A stretch of DNA of 64,000 nucleotides from Bryobacterales bacterium (GTDB taxonomy: Bacteria > Acidobacteriota > Terriglobia > Bryobacterales > Bryobacteraceae), in contig JAEUQC010000172.1 of NCBI GenBank assembly GCA_016789905.1, positions 1-64,000 of the forward strand, in the 5' to 3' direction. Made by a program: the position numbers and the translations under genes. Shown here one piece after another: positions 45,040 through 55,200 of this stretch (its first letter is position 1; every line of letters begins with the position of its first letter). The notes below the pieces were generated by a model. It was not told the origin of the DNA. It saw only the letters and a list, made by a program, of their open reading frames with translations, and did no database searches.

Positions 45040-45801
45040 ATGTCCGCAAACCCGATTCCTGAGTTGGAAGGCCTGCGCGGACGGGCGTTTTCGTTTTATC
45101 CACCCATACTGAACGTTGAGCACAACGAATGGAAACTGTGCGAGGCGACATGGTCTGAGATTCTGGTCCACAACACGAAGGACCAGCGGGAGATATGGGT
45201 GCCGCGGCGATTTCTGGGCAAAGTATCGCAGGTGGATGAGCCGGTGATGATCGTCGGGCTGGACAAGGAATTGGAGTGGACGGCGGGAATATTGCGGCCG
45301 CATGAACGCCGGGTGATCGCGATGCCGGCCGCGCCGAACTCCGCCCTTGTTGTACCGGATGAATCGATCCCGACGCCAGCTATGGTGGGCGGCACGCGGA
45401 TTGGGGACGCGGGCGAATCGCGGATGGGGCTTTACATCATCGGCGGTATCATTGCCGTGCTTTTCGTGGTTTATGGAGTGGTGTCGTATTCCCGCGGAGA
45501 CCGGGTGGAGTATCAGGCGGTGCTGCAGGAAGACCTTGGCTTCACGGCCGAGGACGACTACCATGCGGTGGTGCGGAAGCTGGGGGCGCCCGCCAACGAC
45601 CGTTGGAAGGAAGGCAAGGACCTGCAGTACCGCGCACTGGCGTATCCGGACCGTCATTTCACCGTAGTGCTGATGGGAACGGAGCAGAAGAACGCGCGCT
45701 ATATCGGCGCGTTGAACGATGACTGGAAACCGGTGCATTCGGTGAAACACGCCGGACACGGCAATACGCGGGCGCTGCTGCAGGGCCTGCCGAAGTTTTA
45801 G
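45040..45801 (+). CDS. Conserved hypothetical single-span membrane protein
   Basis: A 253-residue protein. The N-terminal 125 residues are soluble (FSFYPPILNVEHNEWKL, IWVPRRFLGKVSQVDEPVMIVGL), then there is one membrane span (LYIIGGIIAVLFVVYGVVSY, about 131-150), then a C-terminal domain beginning RVEYQAVLQEDLGFTAEDDY. No family function is recognised; I recall similar proteins only from acidobacterial genomes. It follows the transporter pair by 33 bases and precedes the multihaem cytochrome by 13, so it may belong to the same transcript. Confidence 0.65.
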   Translation: MSANPIPELEGLRGRAFSFYPPILNVEHNEWKLCEATWSEILVHNTKDQREIWVPRRFLGKVSQVDEPVMIVGLDKELEWTAGILRPHERRVIAMPAAPNSALVVPDESIPTPAMVGGTRIGDAGESRMGLYIIGGIIAVLFVVYGVVSYSRGDRVEYQAVLQEDLGFTAEDDYHAVVRKLGAPANDRWKEGKDLQYRALAYPDRHFTVVLMGTEQKNARYIGALNDDWKPVHSVKHAGHGNTRALLQGLPKF

Positions 45802-45814
45802 CGGGGCGGGTGTT

Positions 45815-47206
45815 ATGTGGACGGCGCTGCTGGCAATGGCGAGTTGCACCCCATGCCACGAGGCCATTGTGCGTTCATTCGAGCGGACGGGGATGGGACG
45901 ATCGATGACGGCGCCGGTCGCCGAAGCCCTCCCGAGCCAAGCCGGGCGCCATGGCCAACAGAACTGGGCGGTGGCTTGGCGGCGCGATGGATTGGAACAC
46001 CGTGTGGGGGGCGAAACGCGGCGGATGGCGTGGGCCGTCGGTTCCGGACACGAGGGGAAAAGCTACCTATGGCGGGCAGGCGATGCGTTGTTCCAGTCGC
46101 CTTTGGCGTGGTACAGCAAGCGCGGGAGTTGGGATCTATCGCCTGGCTACGCGGCGGGCGCGGAGATAGATTTCTTGCGGCCGGTGACGGCGGATTGCCT
46201 ATTCTGCCACGCGGGTTCGTCGCGGCCGGTTCCGGGTTCGTTGCACCGGTATGCGGCGATTCCGCAGCCGGGCATCCATTGTGAGCGGTGCCATGGGGAT
46301 GGCGCGCCGCACGCTGCTGACCCGAAGCGCGGCAACATTGTCAACCCGGTGCGCCTGGCGCCCGCGGCACGGGACAGCGTATGCGAGCAGTGCCATTTAT
46401 CGGGCGCGGCGCGGGTTCCGTTGCCCGGAAAGACCTTCGCCGATTTTCGGCCCGGCATGGTGTTGGAAGAGGTTTTCAGCGTGTATCTGCCAGTGACGGC
46501 GAAGGCGTTCAAGGTTGTCTCCCATGCCGAGCAGCTTGCCGAGAGCGAATGCGCGAAAGCCAGCGGAACGCGGATGTGGTGCGGCAGTTGTCACGATCCG
46601 CACGGCGAGCCGGCGGAGGCGGAAAGCTGGTATCGGGAGCGCTGCCAGAGCTGCCATGCCAACGCGCGGCCGCACGGGGAACGGTGTGCCGAATGCCACA
46701 TGCCGCGGACGGCGGCGAGCGACGGGGGGCACACGGCTTTTACCGACCACCGCATCCGGAAACCGGGGCCGGCGGCGGTGCCGGTGGCAGTGACGGGTTT
46801 GCGCGCGTGGCGCGAGCCGGAGGCACAATGGCGCGCGCGGGGCCTTGGGCTAGCCTATGCTGGGGCGGGCGATTTGCAGCGGGCGTTTCCGCTGCTGCGG
46901 GAGACGCGGGGCGACGGGGAAGCACAATCAGCGTTGGGGCTGGTATATTTGCGGGCCGGAAGGACGGAGGAGGCGGTGGCGGTATTGGAACAAGCGGTGC
47001 GAGCGGAGCCGCGCCATTCGTCGCGGCGTTTGAACCTGGCGGCGGCGCTGCTGGCGGCAGGCCGGCGGGAGCGGGCCAAAGCGGAGGCCGAACAGGCTAT
47101 CGCGCTGGAACCGCTGCTGCGCGATGCGTATGTGCTGCTGGCGGAAATCGAGCCCAGGCGCGCGGCCTATTGGCGCGCGCGTTTTGAAACGGAGTTGAGA
47201 AAATAG
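45815..47206 (+). CDS. Seven-haem c-type cytochrome with C-terminal TPR repeats
   Basis: A 463-residue protein with seven C-x-x-C-H haem sites (CTPCH, CLFCH, CERCH, CEQCH, CGSCH, CQSCH, CAECH) in the first 300 residues. TPR-like helices follow (LGLAYAGAGDLQRAFPLL, ALGLVYLRAGRTEEAVAVLEQAV, NLAAALLAAGRRERAKAEAEQAI). The layout is that of the octahaem/NapC-like 'doubled CXXCH' proteins fused to TPR found in Acidobacteriota and Planctomycetes. An exported electron carrier or nitrogen/sulfur oxyanion reductase is possible. The N-terminus is odd: the first haem cysteine comes only ten residues after the start (MWTALLAMASC), leaving an unusually short export signal and no basic residue, so the true start may be misplaced. 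Confidence 0.8.
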   Translation: MWTALLAMASCTPCHEAIVRSFERTGMGRSMTAPVAEALPSQAGRHGQQNWAVAWRRDGLEHRVGGETRRMAWAVGSGHEGKSYLWRAGDALFQSPLAWYSKRGSWDLSPGYAAGAEIDFLRPVTADCLFCHAGSSRPVPGSLHRYAAIPQPGIHCERCHGDGAPHAADPKRGNIVNPVRLAPAARDSVCEQCHLSGAARVPLPGKTFADFRPGMVLEEVFSVYLPVTAKAFKVVSHAEQLAESECAKASGTRMWCGSCHDPHGEPAEAESWYRERCQSCHANARPHGERCAECHMPRTAASDGGHTAFTDHRIRKPGPAAVPVAVTGLRAWREPEAQWRARGLGLAYAGAGDLQRAFPLLRETRGDGEAQSALGLVYLRAGRTEEAVAVLEQAVRAEPRHSSRRLNLAAALLAAGRRERAKAEAEQAIALEPLLRDAYVLLAEIEPRRAAYWRARFETELRK

Positions 47207-47247
47207 CAAACGGCCGGATCGCTGTGCAGAGCGATCCGGCCGTTTGC
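47206..47247. terminator. Bidirectional terminator with 18-bp perfect stem
   Basis: Two exactly complementary 18-base arms (47206-47223 and 47230-47247) enclose the loop GTGCAG. The left arm starts on the last base of the cytochrome stop codon. It lies between convergent genes, and A/T-rich flanks on both sides (AAAATAGCAAA, TTTGCATGG) suit intrinsic termination in both directions. Confidence 0.85.
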
Positions 47248-47259
47248 ATGGACCACAAC

Positions 47260-50200
47260 TTAGAACATCAGCTTGAGGCCAAGCTGCAGGTTGCGAGGTC
47301 CAACCTGAGTGGAGTTGATACGGCCGAAGGCGGCGTTGGTGAAATCGGTAATCGGATTCCCGAAGACGACGCGATTCAGCGGATTCTGAATTTCGCAGCG
47401 GAACTGCGCGGTGAGACGTTCGCCAATCTTATTCTGCTTCATGAAGGCGAAGCTTTCATCGATGCGGGCCGGTCCGCGGACCTCCAAGCCGCGCGCCGCG
47501 GTGCTGAGTTGGCCGGGGGCGGGATTGGCGAATGCGGAACGGTTCAGGTAGGTGTTGGCGGCCGGATTGTTCGGGTCGTAATCGGCCATGGAAACCGAGG
47601 AGCGGATGTTGTTGCCATCGACGATATTGGGCCGCAGGCCGAGGTTGAAGTACGGCAGCGGGTTGGACGTGGTGGGGAAAAGGCGTCCGCCGGAGTTATA
47701 GGTGTTGACGGTAGCCAATTGCCAACCACCTAGCAGGAAGTTGACGGCCTTGTGTTCGCTCTTGAACGGGACGTTGTACATGAGCGAAAAGGTCAGCACG
47801 TGCGGGTAGTCGGTGGGGTGATAGGAACGCTCGCGTTGGAGGGCGTTCTGCTGCGCCGGATTGTCGTCGAACATGGCGGCGTCGGTAAGGAACTTCGACC
47901 AAGTGTAGGCAACGGTACCGGTGAGACCGCGGCCGTAGCGCTTATCCAACTTGTATTGGAACGAGTGGTAGTTGGAGTTGCCGAAGGTGGAACCGTAAAT
48001 GGAAACGCCGCTGTATTGCGGGAAAGGCCGGAGTGCCTGATTGACGCGGGCCAAGCCGCCCCACAGCGCCGAGAAGCCGGCGAAGGGTTCTCGAATGCCA
48101 GCCGCCCGCGCTTCCGGCGAATTGATATTGGCCGTGAGCAGGGAAGTTGGCAGATTCCAATATTGTTGCGGCAATTGGTTCAACGCCTGGGAATTGTAGA
48201 GGTGCCGGCCGGCGTTGGCGACGTAGCCGAAGCTCATGGAAAGATCATTGGCGAACTGGTGTTCAACGGTGAAATTCCATTGCAGTTTATAGGGGAGCTG
48301 ATAGCTGGACGGAATGACGGCGGTGGCGCCCTGGCCATTGGCGGCGGTCGAGTCCTTTACGGGCGGGCGGCGGAAGTTCTGGGGGAAGCCGCCATCCCAG
48401 TTGAAGGCCGAACTGGTGCCGCCATCGGCCGAGGCGAACGAGGCCGTGGTGGCGAAGCCGAAGGCGGGCAGGCCAAGGCCCTGGTTGATGTAGTTGGAGT
48501 TGAACACACCGGCGCCGGCGCGAACGACGGTGCGGTTGCCGACGCGATAGGCGAAGCCCACGCGCGGGGCGAAGTTCTTCCACAAAACATTCAGGTAGCG
48601 ATTGGAAACGCCGTCCTGGCCGCCAAAACGCATGGCGCCGGGAAGGTTGCCGGCGGCGCTGTTGGGTGCGGCGATATCCATGTAGGAAATGCGGCTCGCC
48701 GGGTCGCTATGCGGCACGACGGGTTCCCAACGGAAGCCGAGCGTGAGGGTGAGTTTGTTGGTGACCTTCCAGGTGTCGTCGGCGAAGAAGCCAAAGACGG
48801 TGTATCGGGCGCCGGGAAGCGAATCGCGGAAGAAGGCGCTGGCGGAATAGGTTTCGCCGAGCAGGAAGCTGGCGAAGGCATCGCCGGAGTTGGCGACGCC
48901 GGGCAGGCCGGTGGTTTCGCGGCGATAGCGGAAGGTGCCGCCGCCGTTGCCGAAGTTGCGGTAGTTGTCGCGGTGGCGCTGCACTTCGCCGCCGAGTTTG
49001 AAGGTGTGGTTGCCGCGGATCATCGTCACGGTGTCGAGAGCGGTGAAGGTGTGGAAGTAGTTATCGCTGGCGATGTCGTCGCCGAAGCGGGTGTAGCCTT
49101 CGGTGTCGAAAAGGACGGTGGGGGCGAGGTCAAACTGGAGGCCGCGGAGGCCGAGTTTGCCGCCGTTGGGCTGCGTCCAGCCTTCGTTGAAGCCGAGCGA
49201 GAAGTTCGGATTGCGGAAGCGGGAGTAGCCGAGGCCGATGTGGTTGAGCGTGGTGGGGGTCAGGTTCTGGTCGATGTTCAAGTGGAGAACATTGGTGCGA
49301 ACCTTCTGCAGATTGTAGTTCAGGATCAGCGTAGCGGCTTCGCCGCCGACGGGCAGCAGGCGCGACGGGCCGGGGCTCTTGATGGAAGGCCGGAAGGTGT
49401 CGTTATACATGCCGCTCAGGCGTGTCTTGCTGGTGAGCTGGTGATCGAGCTTGAAACCGGCGGTGCGTTCATCGGCGCGCGGGCTGCCGAGCGGGGCGAT
49501 GGAGTTATTCACGAGGCCGGCCAACTCTGGCGCGGGAATGAACGGCAGCATTTTGGAGGAGACAGCGCTGAAGCGGTTCGAGGGAATGCGATTGCCCGGG
49601 AACGGCGTGCGTGCGCCGGTGGCGCCGCTGTTGGGGTCGTAGATCAGCTTGGCGCCGAGTTCACTGAAATCGCCCCGCGCCATGTTGGAGGTGGGCAGCG
49701 TGTTGAGGCCGGCCAGCGCACCGCCACGGCGATAGAACTGGTCAAAAGAGAAAAACCAGAAGGTCTTGTCCTTGCCGTTGTAGACCTTCGGAATGGCGAC
49801 GGGGCCGCCAACGGTGCCGCCCCATTCGTTTTGCTTCGATGGCGCGCGTGTGGCCGGGAAGAAGCCGCGGGCGTCGAGTTTTTCATTGCGTAGGAACTCA
49901 AACGCGGTGCCGTGGAACTGGTTGGTGCCGCTCTTCATGGTGAAGCTGGTGACGCCGCCCATGGCGTGGGCGTATTCGGCGGAGTAGTTGTTGGTAATGA
50001 GTTTGAACTCGCCGATGGCGTCGACAGAGGGGTTTACCTCCGCGTCATTGGAGAGGTCGCCGCGACTGAGCGCGATGCCGTCGTAGTAGATCTGATCCTG
50101 GAAGCCGCCGCCGCCGGAAATGGATTTGGTCCAGGTGCCGGTGGGGCTGACGCCCGGCGCCAGGCGGATGAAACTGGAGGCATTTCGGATGCCGCCGCCG

Positions 50201-50634
50201 AGCGTCAACGGCATGTCGAGGAATTGTTTGGATTCGACGACCATGCCGACATCGGCCGATTCCGTTTGAATCAATGGGACGCCACCCTGCACGGTGACGC
50301 TCTCGGTAACCGCGCCCACGGTAAGCCCAATATCAAGCGCCGCGGTCTGGTTGGTTTGAATCTGCACGCTGCGCAACACGCTGGTATTGAACCCGTTGGC
50401 CTTGGCGGTGACATCGTAAAACCCTGGGGGCAGACTGACCAGCCGATAGGAGCCGGTACTGGTGGAAACGGTTTCAAAGCGCGCGTTCGTTGCTGTGTTC
50501 AAAGCTTCGACGGCCACGTTCGGAATCGCGGCGCCGGACTTGTCTGTAATTACGCCTGAAATGGCTCCCCGGTCGCCTTGGGCGAACGCGAATGAAGAGC
50601 AAAGGAGAAGAAGCGAAAGACGGAGGTGTTGCAT
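47260..50634 (-). CDS. Oar-like TonB-dependent receptor 4
   Basis: A receptor of 1124 residues. The signal peptide MQHLRLSLLLLCSSFAFAQ precedes the regulatory-like domain (AISGVITDKSGAAIPNVAVEA). The plug has YYDGIALSRGDLSND and NNYSAEYAHAMGGVTSFTMKSG, where HAM replaces the usual GR. The barrel ends LGLKLMF. AAGGGAG precedes ATG 50634 by five bases. The 100-bp gap to the upstream regulator-like gene holds a hairpin and a 15-bp motif shared with receptor 6, so it has its own promoter or control site. Its ligand is unknown. Confidence 0.9.
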   Translation of the reverse strand: MQHLRLSLLLLCSSFAFAQGDRGAISGVITDKSGAAIPNVAVEALNTATNARFETVSTSTGSYRLVSLPPGFYDVTAKANGFNTSVLRSVQIQTNQTAALDIGLTVGAVTESVTVQGGVPLIQTESADVGMVVESKQFLDMPLTLGGGIRNASSFIRLAPGVSPTGTWTKSISGGGGFQDQIYYDGIALSRGDLSNDAEVNPSVDAIGEFKLITNNYSAEYAHAMGGVTSFTMKSGTNQFHGTAFEFLRNEKLDARGFFPATRAPSKQNEWGGTVGGPVAIPKVYNGKDKTFWFFSFDQFYRRGGALAGLNTLPTSNMARGDFSELGAKLIYDPNSGATGARTPFPGNRIPSNRFSAVSSKMLPFIPAPELAGLVNNSIAPLGSPRADERTAGFKLDHQLTSKTRLSGMYNDTFRPSIKSPGPSRLLPVGGEAATLILNYNLQKVRTNVLHLNIDQNLTPTTLNHIGLGYSRFRNPNFSLGFNEGWTQPNGGKLGLRGLQFDLAPTVLFDTEGYTRFGDDIASDNYFHTFTALDTVTMIRGNHTFKLGGEVQRHRDNYRNFGNGGGTFRYRRETTGLPGVANSGDAFASFLLGETYSASAFFRDSLPGARYTVFGFFADDTWKVTNKLTLTLGFRWEPVVPHSDPASRISYMDIAAPNSAAGNLPGAMRFGGQDGVSNRYLNVLWKNFAPRVGFAYRVGNRTVVRAGAGVFNSNYINQGLGLPAFGFATTASFASADGGTSSAFNWDGGFPQNFRRPPVKDSTAANGQGATAVIPSSYQLPYKLQWNFTVEHQFANDLSMSFGYVANAGRHLYNSQALNQLPQQYWNLPTSLLTANINSPEARAAGIREPFAGFSALWGGLARVNQALRPFPQYSGVSIYGSTFGNSNYHSFQYKLDKRYGRGLTGTVAYTWSKFLTDAAMFDDNPAQQNALQRERSYHPTDYPHVLTFSLMYNVPFKSEHKAVNFLLGGWQLATVNTYNSGGRLFPTTSNPLPYFNLGLRPNIVDGNNIRSSVSMADYDPNNPAANTYLNRSAFANPAPGQLSTAARGLEVRGPARIDESFAFMKQNKIGERLTAQFRCEIQNPLNRVVFGNPITDFTNAAFGRINSTQVGPRNLQLGLKLMF

Positions 50635-50660
50635 CGAAACTCCCTTTGAAACGGAATTAA

Positions 50661-50677
50661 CGCCGGTTCATCCGGCG
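50661..50677 (-). promoter_or_regulatory. Hairpin in the 5' leader of receptor 4
   Basis: Perfect six-base arms (CGCCGG and CCGGCG) with loop TTCAT, 27 bases upstream of the receptor 4 start codon. It would fold in the transcript ahead of the ribosome binding site. Confidence 0.4.
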
Positions 50678-50690
50678 AACACATTTCATA

Positions 50691-50705
50691 GAGTTAATCA
50701 CACTT
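50691..50705 (-). promoter_or_regulatory. 15-bp shared motif, copy 1 (upstream of receptor 4)
   Basis: Read on the minus strand this is AAGTGTGATTAACTC, ending 56 bases before the receptor 4 start. The same 15 bases occur at 55605-55619 upstream of receptor 6. TGTGA resembles half of a CRP-type site, but the other half is absent. Confidence 0.55.
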
Positions 50706-50734
50706 CGGTTCGGAAAAGAAATATAAATTCCTGG

Positions 50735-51556
50735 TTAATTTCCTGTGCCTAGCGCGATTTCCAGATCGTGGGCAATCGTCTGCGCCAGGGCGCGGAGCGA
50801 GTCCGGCGATTGCAGATCCTGCGAGTAGAAGTCTTCGGCCCAACGTTTGCGCCCGGTGAAGGGTTCGACAAGGAACGCGGTGACGCGAAATCGCGGCGCT
50901 GTTTCGCGCACGGCGATGGCGAGCACCATGGAGGCGCCGGTATCTTTGGCGACATCAGGAGACTGCTTGTGGCGCTGGCGGAAAGGAAGGATGGAGGGCC
51001 AGCCGACGACTGGAACGCGACCGCGGTTGGCGACTTGGGCGGTGATAGCTTCGCAAAGAGCTTCGTCGGCGGGGTGAAGGCCAGCCGGGTCGACAAAGGT
51101 CCACCGGGCCGGGACAATGGCGAGCGTGTTGGCCGGAACACTGGTGCGAGTGAAGTACCAGGCGGCGAAAGCGACGGCAATGAGCGTGACGGCCAGCAGC
51201 AGGCGACCGTGGGAGGTTGTGTTCTTCGGCATAGGGGCGATGACGGGAGCGTAGGCGCCTTTCGGAAAATCGATGCGAAACGGTTCGGCGGCGCCGGGAC
51301 CGGCGTAGTATTCGGCGAGCCGCTGGCGGAGGCGGCGGGCTTCAACGCGGACGATGGGGTCCAGACGCGGATCGTAGCTGGCGTCGCGGTCGAAGACTTC
51401 ATGGCCGAGCACAAGCTCCTTGATTTGGCCGGCTTCGCCGTTGAGGTGCGCGTTGACGGTGAACGAGAGGAAGCGGCGGAGGCGTTCGGCGTTGGCGAAG
51501 CCGGGGCTCGAAAGGATTCGATTGAGATGGGCGCGAACGGCGGCGGGGTCACTCAT
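50735..51556 (-). CDS. Membrane-anchored regulator-like protein upstream of receptor 4
   Basis: A 273-residue protein related in its first 105 residues to the gene at 15418: VRAHLNRILSSPGFANAERLR, VFDRDASYDPRLDPIVRVEA, RRLRQRLAEYYAGPG, FRIDFPKGAYAPVIAP. This is the domain often placed before membrane-bound adenylate-cyclase-like or TolB-like sensors; DNA binding is inferred. A span follows at about 118-136 (LLLAVTLIAVAFAAWYF). The C-terminal 130 residues (LAIVPARWTFVDP ... IAHDLEIALG, in parts) resemble the TolB-N/FlgO-type fold. It reads into receptor 4 and could control it through the intervening motif. Confidence 0.65.
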   Translation of the reverse strand: MSDPAAVRAHLNRILSSPGFANAERLRRFLSFTVNAHLNGEAGQIKELVLGHEVFDRDASYDPRLDPIVRVEARRLRQRLAEYYAGPGAAEPFRIDFPKGAYAPVIAPMPKNTTSHGRLLLAVTLIAVAFAAWYFTRTSVPANTLAIVPARWTFVDPAGLHPADEALCEAITAQVANRGRVPVVGWPSILPFRQRHKQSPDVAKDTGASMVLAIAVRETAPRFRVTAFLVEPFTGRKRWAEDFYSQDLQSPDSLRALAQTIAHDLEIALGTGN

Positions 51557-51674
51557 CTCAACGATTTTGGCACTTGCGACGTGCGTTGTGGCGCGATTTT
51601 ACGGTAAGATTACCCGTTCGCACTGCCGTTTTGACGCCACTTGACGCACTTTGGGCCAGGAGGTTCGCAATAAC

Positions 51675-52202
51675 ATGAAGAGTTTTCTATTGGGACTGGC
51701 GCTGGCGGCCGCGGCATTTGGCGGCCCGCCGCTGATATGCCAGCGGATTGAGATTGGCAATGCAGCGTCGCTGCCTTGGAAGGGCGGGGACGGCTGGGCG
51801 GGCCAGGACCCGTCTTATGATCTGAAAAGGCTGACCGCCGACACGCTCGCGCTGCTGGCGCCGGGCACGCCTGTGGCGGTACGAATGGAGACGTTACGGC
51901 GGGCGGCGATTTATGCGGCGCGGGATGCGCGATTGAGCGAGCAGATCGCGCTACGGCTAACGGCGCGGGTGCTGGATGGGGACGGGGCACAAGCGGAGGC
52001 TTGGTTCGACGCGGGATATTTTGTGGAGACCGTGCGACACGCGGCGGCCATTTACCAATACAACATGCTGACCGCGGTGGAAAAAGAAAACTGGCGAGTG
52101 CGGGCGGGGATTGCCGGGGTGGATGGCAAGAAATGGGTGGCGCGGGCGATCCGGATGGGCGGGAAAGGAATGGAGCCGGCGGTGGCGCGGATGGCGGACT
52201 AG
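51675..52202 (+). CDS. Small exported hypothetical protein
   Basis: A 175-residue protein with a clear signal peptide (MKSFLLGLALAAAAFG). The mature part is helical (LTADTLALLAPGTPVAVRMETLRRAAIYA, in part) and contains LICQRIEIGNAASLPW and DPSYDLKRLTADTL. Start ATG 51675 is supported by AGGAGG twelve bases upstream. No family function is known to me; similar small secreted proteins accompany receptors in acidobacterial genomes. It is divergent from the regulator-like gene and convergent with receptor 5. Confidence 0.65.
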   Translation: MKSFLLGLALAAAAFGGPPLICQRIEIGNAASLPWKGGDGWAGQDPSYDLKRLTADTLALLAPGTPVAVRMETLRRAAIYAARDARLSEQIALRLTARVLDGDGAQAEAWFDAGYFVETVRHAAAIYQYNMLTAVEKENWRVRAGIAGVDGKKWVARAIRMGGKGMEPAVARMAD

Positions 52203-52214
52203 GACAGTAAACAG

Positions 52215-52241
52215 CGGAGCCGCGCCGGCGGCGCGGCTCCG
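52215..52241. terminator. GC-rich hairpin between convergent genes
   Basis: Twelve-base complementary arms (CGGAGCCGCGCC and its complement) enclose loop GGC. The hairpin lies 13 bases after the small exported protein and 16 bases before the end of receptor 5. There is no T run, so termination efficiency is uncertain, but the position is right for both genes. Confidence 0.6.
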
Positions 52242-52256
52242 GATGACAATGGCTGG

Positions 52257-55200
52257 TTAGAAGAACATTTTGAGCGCGAAACGGATTTCGCGTTCGCCGG
52301 AAGCGCCGAGGACTTCGGTGTAGCCATTGAGCGCGCGGATGGAGCCATCGGCGTTGCGAGTCAGGTTGGAGACAGTGGCGCCGGGGTTATTGAAGCGCGG
52401 GGTATTGGTGATGCTGAAGGACTCGGCGCGGAACTGCAGTTTCACCTTTTCGGTGACCTGGAAGTTACGGAAGAGGCTGGCATCGAGCTGGAAGCTGCCG
52501 GGGCCGCGCATGGTGTTGCGGCCGCTGGTTCCGAAGCGGACTGTATTGACCGGGGCGAAGGCGTTGGGATCGAACCAGCTCTGTCCCGGCCCGACGCCGC
52601 CCAGAACGCGGACATCAGCGAGGACCTGATCGGCCGTTTGCGCGTTGGCCTGCGCATTGAGGGAAGTGGCGGCGGTGCCGACGGTGAAGGGCGAACCGGA
52701 GTAGATGCTCATCACGCTATTGGTTTGCCAACCGCCAAGCACGATGGCCGCGGGGCCCGCGGTGAGGAATTTCTTCCCTTTGCCGAAGGGGAGTTCATAG
52801 ACCGAATACAACTGGAGATTATGTGTGCGGTCGAAGCCGGCAACAGCGCGGTTTCGCTGCCAGTATTTTGGAAGATTCCAGGAGAGCCCGGAATCGTTGT
52901 TGTCGGCGTAACTGATTGCCTTAGACCAGGTATAGGACAGCCCGAACATACCGCCATCGGCGAACTGGCGGCGGAGTTGGGTCTGCAGCGAGTTGTAGTT
53001 GGAGGTATTGAACGGGGTGTACATGTTGATGGTACCGATGCGTCCTGGATAAAGGAGCGCGAGTTCGCGGCCAGCGTTGCCGCCGCCAGCGTCGGAGGAG
53101 TTGATGTTGATCAGCGCCGTCTGGCGGATGGCGCGAGTTCCGACGAAGCCGGCCTGGAGGTTGAAGCCGGCGCCGATGTCGCGCTGGATAGTGAAGTTGA
53201 AAGACTGGATGTAGCCCCGGTTGAATTTCGCAGGAAACGTGGTGGTGCCAACGGCAAGGGGCAGGTCGATGACGCCCTGATTCAGCGACGGCCCGACGAC
53301 GGCGGGGATGCCGGTGCGCAGCGTGCCGGCGGCCTGGAAAGTGGTGGCGCCGGAGAACTGGGACGAGATGGTAGCGGGGTAGGAGTCTCGCATACGGCGG
53401 AATGAGTCGGGGTCGATGCTAATGCCATAGCCGGCGCGGAAGACCGTTTTGTCGTCGGCGCGGAAGGCGATTCCGAGGCGAGGGGCAAACTGTCCGATGC
53501 CGACGTCCACGCCGGTATCGGTGGGCGTGCCGCCGACGCCGCCGATAAGCACCTTGTCGGTGGCCGGGTCATACCGTTCGCCGCCGCGGTGATCGCGGGT
53601 CGCAAACGGGTAACGTTCAAAACGGGCGCCGTAGTTGACCGTGAGCTTGCGATTGACCTGCCACTGGTCGCGCGCGTAGAAGCCGTAACCGGGCATGCGA
53701 ACCGCCGCAGGATTGATGTACTGCACGTCCTTCCCCATAGCCTGTGGCCGTCCGAGAAGAAAATCAGCGAAGCCATTGAAGGCATTTGTTCCCGGTGCGC
53801 CGGCGAGGTTGAGCACGGTCTGGCCGCCGGTAAAGTTGAAACCGCCGCGAGGGCCAAAGGCGGCCTGGGGTTGGAAATGGTTGATGGTGTAGTAGGTGTA
53901 TTCGCCCCCGAAGCGGAGGGAATGGGCGCCGCGCACAACGCTCAAATTGCCGGTGGCGGAATACTGGTTGTCGCGGAATAGAAACGGGTTGGAGACGTTG
54001 GGATTGCCGATGGCCGAAAAGCCGCTGATGTTAAAGCGCGGGTATCCGCCCTGCAAACGGTCGGAGCCGTTGGTGCCGGGAATTCTCAGTTCATCCAGTC
54101 CGTAGTTTTTGTCGATATCAATATTTTCAGCGGAGATCCGTTGGCGGGTGAAGCCGACATTAGCGTCGAAGAGCATGGCTGGGCTGATTGTGTAGGTGCC
54201 GCCGACGGCGGCCGTTTGGATGAAACCAGGGGCGTTGCCGGGCTGCCCGCCAGTGAGCGCGTCGCCCAGCGCGCTCTCCAAGGAGGGCGGATCGAAGATA
54301 TCGCTGGGCGAGAAACTATACCGCGCGAAAACGGAAGACTTGCCGGTCGGGTTGTAGTTCACCTTGAAATCGGCATTGTCCCGGTTAAAGATGTAGGTTC
54401 CGGTCGCTTGATAGTTGGACGGGAAAACGGGGAGGTTCGGGTTGGGAATCAGCCCGGTCATGATGACCGAAGCCGGGTCGAAGAGGCTGGCGGGAATGCG
54501 ATTGTTGGGAAACAATTGGCGGCCTGTTCCGTTAATGGCGCCGGTTCCCGGGTCGTAGATACTTGTGCCGGTAGCGGAGAAGTCGCCCTGGCGGAGCGCG
54601 GCGTTGGGGACGGTGCGGAAGGCGGAGGCGAAGCGCCGGCGCGTGGTTCGTTCCCAATCGGCGAAGAAGAAGAGTTTGTTCTTAACGATGGGGCCGCCGA
54701 TGGTGCCGCCGAATTGATTCAGGAGGTTTTTCGGTAATTGAGGGGCGACAAAGAAGAAATTGCGCGCTTGTACCTTTGAATTGGTGTGATACCAGTGACC
54801 GGAGCCGTGAAACTCGTTGGTGCCGGACTTGATGGCAACGTTGATGGCCGATCCGCCGGCCATTCCCTGTTCTGCGTCAAAGGAGTTGGACACGAGATTC
54901 ACCGCTTCGATGGCTTCGGCGGGCGGCACGTAGGCGATGATATGAGGCAGCCAAGGGTAGCTGACGGTGGCGCCGTCCAGGCGGGTATTGTTGTTGGAAT
55001 AGGAGGCGCCGTTGACATTGGTGCCAAGGGAGCGCTGGGGGTTCCCGGCGTCGGAATGAAGTTCCGCAGGGGGCGAGAAGCCGGGTAGGAGTTTGTAGAG
55101 GTTTTGAAAATTTCGGCCTTGGGAACCGCCGAAGGGAAGGTTCATCACCTGAGTTTTGGTGATTTGATTGTTGACGTCGGCGCGGTCGGTTTGCAGAGCG

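Noticed and set aside
51615..51990. Minus-strand frame opposite the small exported protein
   Set aside because: Proline- and arginine-rich antisense translation without domain; the plus-strand frame has a signal peptide and ribosome binding site.
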